In this document: in pieces, positions 6,491 through 9,265 of the stretch
Layout of the letters: every line of letters starts with the position of its first letter
Numbering within the stretch: the stretch's first letter is position 1
Assembly (NCBI GenBank): GCA_031277445.1
Contig: JAITMH010000203.1
Span: forward strand, 1 to 9,265
Source: Burkholderiales bacterium
Lineage (GTDB): Bacteria; Pseudomonadota; Gammaproteobacteria; Burkholderiales; Casimicrobiaceae
Reading direction: 5' to 3'
Length of the DNA: 9,265 nucleotides
Made by a program: the position numbers and the translations under genes
Notes under the pieces: model-generated
What the model was told of the DNA's origin: nothing
The model's database searches: none
What the model saw: the letters and a program-made list of their open reading frames with translations, nothing else

Positions 6491-7045
6491 ATGCTCATGA
6501 AACTTTTTATTAAACGCTTCGTCCCTTTTCTGGTGTCCGCTTTTGTCGCTTGCGGCGTTCAGGCGCAGGAAAGCGCCATTGCTTTTGATGGCGATTTTTA
6601 TCAGAAAATGAATGAGGATTTCAACAGCGTGATCCAGGTTGTCGAATACATCCCGCAACGCGAGAACGCTTCCAACTGGACGCGGAAAATAGCGCTCCGC
6701 CATTATCCGCACCTGACCGATGCACGCGCTACCGGCGCTCTGCTCGACACCACGATCAAACAAAACCCGGCCAATACCGCCGAAAAGTCTGTGGCGCGTG
6801 GCGACGAGGCGCTGGTCAGCTACCTCCATCATCCGGAGGGCGCCAGCCTGATGGAATACAGGATTCTCTATTACACAAAACCGAAAGAGGCCGAGGGTCT
6901 GGTGACCTACGAATACACCTACCGCTTTAAGCCGGACCCGAAACTCAGCGTCGGCGAGCAAATCCCCAAGGAGCGCCAACGCTGGCTGGGCGCCTTCGCC
7001 AATTCCCGCTGGGCATTGCCCCCGGCCTTCCTGAAAAAGCCGTAA
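6491..7045 (+). CDS. Small exported protein of unknown function downstream of lolA
   Basis: I do not recognise this protein. It has 184 residues from ATG 6491; ATG 6497 (MKLFIKR) is equally plausible and neither has a clear Shine-Dalgarno. The first 25 residues form a signal peptide: basic LFIKRF, hydrophobic VPFLVSAFVA, and a possible signal-peptidase I site after V23-Q24-A25. Cys21 after F-V-A is a poor lipobox, so a lipoprotein is possible but not favoured. The mature part is soluble, with VVEYIPQ (50-56) shortly before a SNWTRK segment (61-66), and many aromatic and charged residues later (LMEYRILYYTKPKEAEG). It starts 18 bases after the lolA stop and probably shares its transcript. Base composition looks like its neighbours. 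The stop is TAA. Confidence 0.85.
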   Translation: MLMKLFIKRFVPFLVSAFVACGVQAQESAIAFDGDFYQKMNEDFNSVIQVVEYIPQRENASNWTRKIALRHYPHLTDARATGALLDTTIKQNPANTAEKSVARGDEALVSYLHHPEGASLMEYRILYYTKPKEAEGLVTYEYTYRFKPDPKLSVGEQIPKERQRWLGAFANSRWALPPAFLKKP

Positions 7046-7077
7046 CTCCCAAAAACCAAGCGCCAAACCGCCGGATT

Positions 7078-7086
7078 TGCTATAAT
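7078..7086 (+). promoter_or_regulatory. Extended -10 promoter of the tRNA-Arg gene
   Basis: TGCTATAAT (7078-7086) is a consensus extended -10 (TG-N-TATAAT). It is followed by the G+C-rich GCGCCCC before the mature tRNA at 7096; such a GC-rich discriminator is characteristic of stringently controlled stable RNA promoters. I find no good -35, which an extended -10 can do without. Confidence 0.7.
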
Positions 7087-7095
7087 GCGCCCCTT

Positions 7096-7172
7096 GCGCC
7101 CGTAGCTCAGTTGGATAGAGTACCTGGCTACGAACCAGGGGGTCGTGGGTTCGAATCCTGCCGGGCGCGCCA
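7096..7172 (+). tRNA. tRNA-Arg (anticodon ACG)
   Basis: A 77-base gene with a complete cloverleaf: acceptor GCGCCCG/CGGGCGC, D arm GCTC/GAGT with one G-T closing pair, anticodon stem CCTGG/CCAGG with loop CTACGAA, T loop TTCGAAT, discriminator G73 and an encoded CCA. Anticodon ACG would be deaminated to ICG and read CGU, CGC and CGA. It lies 50 bases after the exported-protein gene, with its own promoter and terminator. Confidence 0.97.
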
Positions 7173-7176
7173 TTTC

Positions 7177-7210
7177 AAGAGATCGGTGAAAACCGGTCTC
7201 TTTTCGTTTT
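7177..7210 (+). terminator. Rho-independent terminator after tRNA-Arg
   Basis: An 11-base-pair stem AAGAGATCGGT/ACCGGTCTCTT (7177-7187 with 7192-7202, one T-G pair) closes a GAAA tetraloop and is followed by TTTTCGTTTT. It starts 4 bases after the tRNA CCA. On the minus strand the stem lacks a T run, so it is not an obvious terminator for selC. Confidence 0.88.
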
Positions 7211-7238
7211 GATGTCGCTACCGATGTGATGGGGTTTT

Positions 7239-7270
7239 CTGATCTCTGATTCCTGACCTCTGATCCCTGT
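7239..7270. repeat. Tandem heptamer array, copy 2, at the 3' end of selC
   Basis: Units CTGATCT, CTGATTC, CTGACCT, CTGATCC and a truncated CTGT, in exact 7-base phase. It ends two bases before the encoded CCA of selC, so it forms the immediate 3' trailer of the selC transcript. It lies between two convergent tRNA genes. Confidence 0.82.
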
Positions 7271-7272
7271 CA

Positions 7273-7367
7273 TGGCGGAAGAGCACAGGAGTCGAACCTG
7301 CCCGGGACTGCTGGCAGCCCCATCTGGATTTGAAGTCCAGCCGCCCCACCGGGGACGTTGCTCTTCC
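7273..7367 (-). tRNA. selC: Selenocysteine tRNA (anticodon UCA)
   Basis: A 95-base gene, the same length as E. coli selC and closely similar in sequence. It starts GGAAGAGC and ends GCTCTTCC-G-CCA, giving the 8-base-pair acceptor stem special to tRNA-Sec. The anticodon stem CTGGA/TCCAG closes CTTCAAA, so the anticodon is UCA. A long variable arm GGGGCTGC-CA-GCAGTCCC folds on itself, and the T arm contains GGTTCGA. It lies downstream of selB on the same strand, separated by repeat element 2. On the minus strand a -10-like TAAAAT (7383-7378) lies 10 bases before the 5' end, without a matching -35. It is charged with serine, converted to selenocysteine, and delivered to internal UGA codons by SelB. 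Confidence 0.97.
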
Positions 7368-7452
7368 GTATTTATGGATTTTATTCTTTTTAACCGCAAA
7401 GAACGCATAGAACACAAAGAATATCTCACGCGAAGACGCGAAGAAAAGCAAA

Positions 7453-7498
7453 CCCTCTCCCCTCGCGGGAGAGGGTGGCCGAAGGCCGGGAGAGGGGG
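7453..7498. repeat. Composite three-arm palindrome inside element 2
   Basis: CCCTCTCCC (7453-7461) is complementary to GGGAGAGGG at 7467-7475 and again to the identical GGGAGAGGG at 7488-7496. Between the two G-rich arms lies the hairpin GGCC-GAA-GGCC (7477-7487). The single C-rich arm can thus form either of two mutually exclusive stems. Confidence 0.8.
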
Positions 7499-7501
7499 TA
7501 T

Positions 7502-7529
7502 TTGATTCCTGACCTTTGATATCTGATGC
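7502..7529. repeat. Tandem heptamer array, copy 3, inside element 2
   Basis: Four units in 7-base phase: TTGATTC, CTGACCT, TTGATAT, CTGATGC. It is more degenerate than copies 1 and 2 and follows the three-arm palindrome directly. Confidence 0.7.
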
Positions 7530-7582
7530 GGCAAATTTCTCGATACTCCTTCGCGTGAGATGCTCTTTGCGCTCTATGCGGT

Positions 7583-9265
7583 TCATTCGCTTTTTCCGGC
7601 GTTACCACTGTGCGCATCATCATTGACCGCAAAAAGTTCCGCATCGCGTAGCATGTGCCGGTTGCCCTGACGACGGGTGAAGCCGCTGCGGTCGAAAAAT
7701 TCGAGAATCTGAATGGCCAGTTTGCGACCAACGCCAAAACGATTGCGTAGCGCGGCGGTTTCCATGCCGCCATCGCCGTTGCCGTTGTTGGCAGAAGCAT
7801 CGCGAACCGTCTGAGCGATGCGGGCAATTTGTGACGACAAGTAATAGCGATCACGAACAATAGCGATAGCGTAGCCCAATCGTGCTGCTTTGTGCAACAA
7901 GGTACGCGCCGTTTCTTCTGTAACTTGCGCTTTATATGCAAGATCGCGCACCCAGCACGGCGGCTCGTGAAAGAGTGGCAACAGCCGTTGCCATAACACG
8001 TCTTCTTCGGCAGTGAACGCAAGTCGGTGCTGTGGCAAATGCAGCCAGCCGTTGGTGTTGGTCAGACGCTTTTCCGTCAGCAACCGATCAATGTGCGCAA
8101 ACACCAGCGCTTCCGGCGTGTTCGGCAACGCCATTCGCCGCAACCGCGCACGTCCGACACCGAGATGTTCGGGTGTACGCGCATGAAATTCGGTCAGCGC
8201 CGCAATGAGCTGGTCGCATTGCTGTTCGGCCAGCGCCGCGGCTATCGCGTAGCCGCCCTTGATGAGCGCGCCGGAAGCGTGCAGCAGGGTTTGCAATGCC
8301 GGCGCCGTCAGTTGTCGCGCCCAGGCAAAGGCATCAAGTTCCACTGTGCCCTGTTGCAACCACAACGCCAGCACATCACGGTCATCGTTTGCTTCAGCGC
8401 GACGCGAGAGACCATGCAAAAACGTCGGCTGCCGTTTGCCGCGTCGCGGCGGTGTCAGCGACAGCACACGCGCTCCCGCCAGCGTGTGTTGTGCGCTGAT
8501 GTCACGCACGACCAGCACATCGTCGTCGGCCAGATGCAGCGGCGTGTCAAGCGTCAGTTCGCACAGCACATGTTTCGTCACGGCGTCGGGATGCTGCAAC
8601 AACGACAGCCGACCGGTAAGATGGCTGGCGGCGTGGTGCAGGTGAACAGGCTGCGATGGCTGTGGGGAAATGGCCGAGTCAAGGAAGTCAAGTTCGACAA
8701 GACAACGACTCACCGGCGAAGGCGGCGTTTCGGACAACAACCAATCGCCGCGAGCGATGTCATCTTTGTGAACGTCACCGACGAGGTTCAACGCAATGCG
8801 CTGCCCGACATGTGCGGTTTCGACAGGCTGATTTTGCGCGTGAAGATGGCGCACCCGAACCGAACGCCCGACACTCGTCAACCACAAGGTGTCGCCGACG
8901 CTGACGCGACCGCCAAAAGCCGTGCCAGTAACAACAAGGCCCGCGCCATGCACATGAAAGGCACGATCAATTGCCAGTCGAAAGCGACGGGCGTCGGATG
9001 TTGCTGCGGGTTGCGACGCCAGCGTTTGCAGGTGCGCTTTTAATGCCGCGATGTTATCGCCTGTCGTTGCCGAAACTTCAAAAAAGGCGGCGTTGCTCCA
9101 AAAGTAACGACGCAATGTTTGTTCGAGCGCTGTGCGAACTTCGGCGCATCGCGCTGTTTCAACTTTGTCGGTCTTGGTTAACACGACAGTCAAACCGGGA
9201 ATACGCAGAAGATGCAGAATCGCCAGATGTTCTTCGGTCTGCGGCATGATCCCATCGTCGCAAGC
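7583..9265 (-). CDS. selB: Selenocysteine-specific elongation factor SelB, C-terminal 560 residues (5' end outside window)
   Basis: GTPase that brings Sec-tRNA(Sec) to the ribosome at UGA codons followed by a SECIS hairpin. The frame is open to base 9265. The fragment starts within the G domain at ACDDGIMPQTEEHLAIL, the segment after the DxxG motif, followed by the G4 motif TKTD (fragment residues 30-33). Beta-barrel domains II and III (FHVHGAGLVVTGTAF; LSLTPPRRGKRQP) and the winged-helix repeats of domain IV follow. The last winged helix, NRFGVGRKLAIQILEFFDRSG and beyond (508 to about 545), is the SECIS-binding module. About 50 to 75 N-terminal residues, with P-loop and switch I, are cut off by the window edge. 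The stop is itself TGA and coincides with the edge of repeat element 2. selC follows on the same strand, 215 bases on. Confidence 0.97.
   Translation of the reverse strand, partial: ACDDGIMPQTEEHLAILHLLRIPGLTVVLTKTDKVETARCAEVRTALEQTLRRYFWSNAAFFEVSATTGDNIAALKAHLQTLASQPAATSDARRFRLAIDRAFHVHGAGLVVTGTAFGGRVSVGDTLWLTSVGRSVRVRHLHAQNQPVETAHVGQRIALNLVGDVHKDDIARGDWLLSETPPSPVSRCLVELDFLDSAISPQPSQPVHLHHAASHLTGRLSLLQHPDAVTKHVLCELTLDTPLHLADDDVLVVRDISAQHTLAGARVLSLTPPRRGKRQPTFLHGLSRRAEANDDRDVLALWLQQGTVELDAFAWARQLTAPALQTLLHASGALIKGGYAIAAALAEQQCDQLIAALTEFHARTPEHLGVGRARLRRMALPNTPEALVFAHIDRLLTEKRLTNTNGWLHLPQHRLAFTAEEDVLWQRLLPLFHEPPCWVRDLAYKAQVTEETARTLLHKAARLGYAIAIVRDRYYLSSQIARIAQTVRDASANNGNGDGGMETAALRNRFGVGRKLAIQILEFFDRSGFTRRQGNRHMLRDAELFAVNDDAHSGNAGKSE

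Larger units (their letters stand above)
7388..7583. repeat. MITE-like element 2 with nested repeats, between selB and selC
   Basis: The left arm (7392-7435) contains AACCGCAAAG, AACGCATAG and AACACAAAG in 9-base phase, then CTCACGCGAAG. The right arm (7546-7582) is the inverted counterpart, CTTCGCGTGAG then CTCTTTGCG and CTCTATGCGGTT, one 9-base unit shorter. Inside are a three-arm palindrome and a heptamer array. It shares its end sequence and arm design with element 1. The right end touches the selB stop codon and the left end is about 20 bases from the 5' end of selC. Confidence 0.75.

Noticed and set aside
7175..7586. Minus-strand open frames of about 120 codons over selC and element 2, one starting MRSLRLKR
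   Set aside because: They read through a tRNA gene and palindromic repeats. The MRSLRLKR start is only the repeat end, although it is what revealed the shared sequence with lolA.
8027..9043. Long plus-strand open frame of 338 codons opposite selB
   Set aside because: The composition is typical of an antisense frame of a GC-rich gene (Arg- and Gln-rich, no domain), while the minus strand encodes a clear SelB.

Overview
The window reads as an ordinary chromosomal segment of a Gram-negative proteobacterium, most likely a betaproteobacterium. The arguments are the two-domain ArgA next to yggX, a short-linker FtsK directly followed by LolA, a YggX of typical length, and LolA wording (RPGKFRW) that I associate with that class. 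The order is not certain. All recognisable genes are intact housekeeping genes. I see no phage, plasmid, CRISPR or defence module.

Layout. Left end: uvrD (minus strand, C-terminal part beyond base 1) is divergent from argA, with a 168-base shared upstream region. Then come yggX, ftsK, lolA and an unrecognised small exported protein, all on the plus strand. Next are a tRNA-Arg(ACG) gene on plus with its own promoter and terminator, and facing it selC (selenocysteine tRNA, anticodon UCA) on minus. The right end is selB on minus, whose N-terminus lies beyond base 9265. selB and selC together show that the organism decodes UGA as selenocysteine; no selenoprotein, selA or selD is visible here.

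Function. uvrD and ftsK serve DNA repair and chromosome segregation, argA starts arginine synthesis, yggX protects iron-sulfur proteins, lolA carries lipoproteins to the outer membrane, and selB/selC deliver selenocysteine.

The unusual content is in the gaps between genes, which are filled with several families of small repeats. Two elements of about 200 to 240 bases have inverted ends built from 8- and 9-base tandem units, with palindromes nested inside (5616-5857 and 7388-7583). There are three tandem arrays of a degenerate heptamer CTGAYCC (3226-3260, 7239-7270, 7502-7529), two composite three-arm palindromes, and a REP-like hairpin. These repeats touch functional signals: one element supplies the apparent start codon and first seven codons of lolA, the other ends on the selB stop codon and starts about 20 bases upstream of selC, and a heptamer array supplies the -35-like sequence in front of ftsK. 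This repeat load and its intrusion into gene ends is the part most worth following up.
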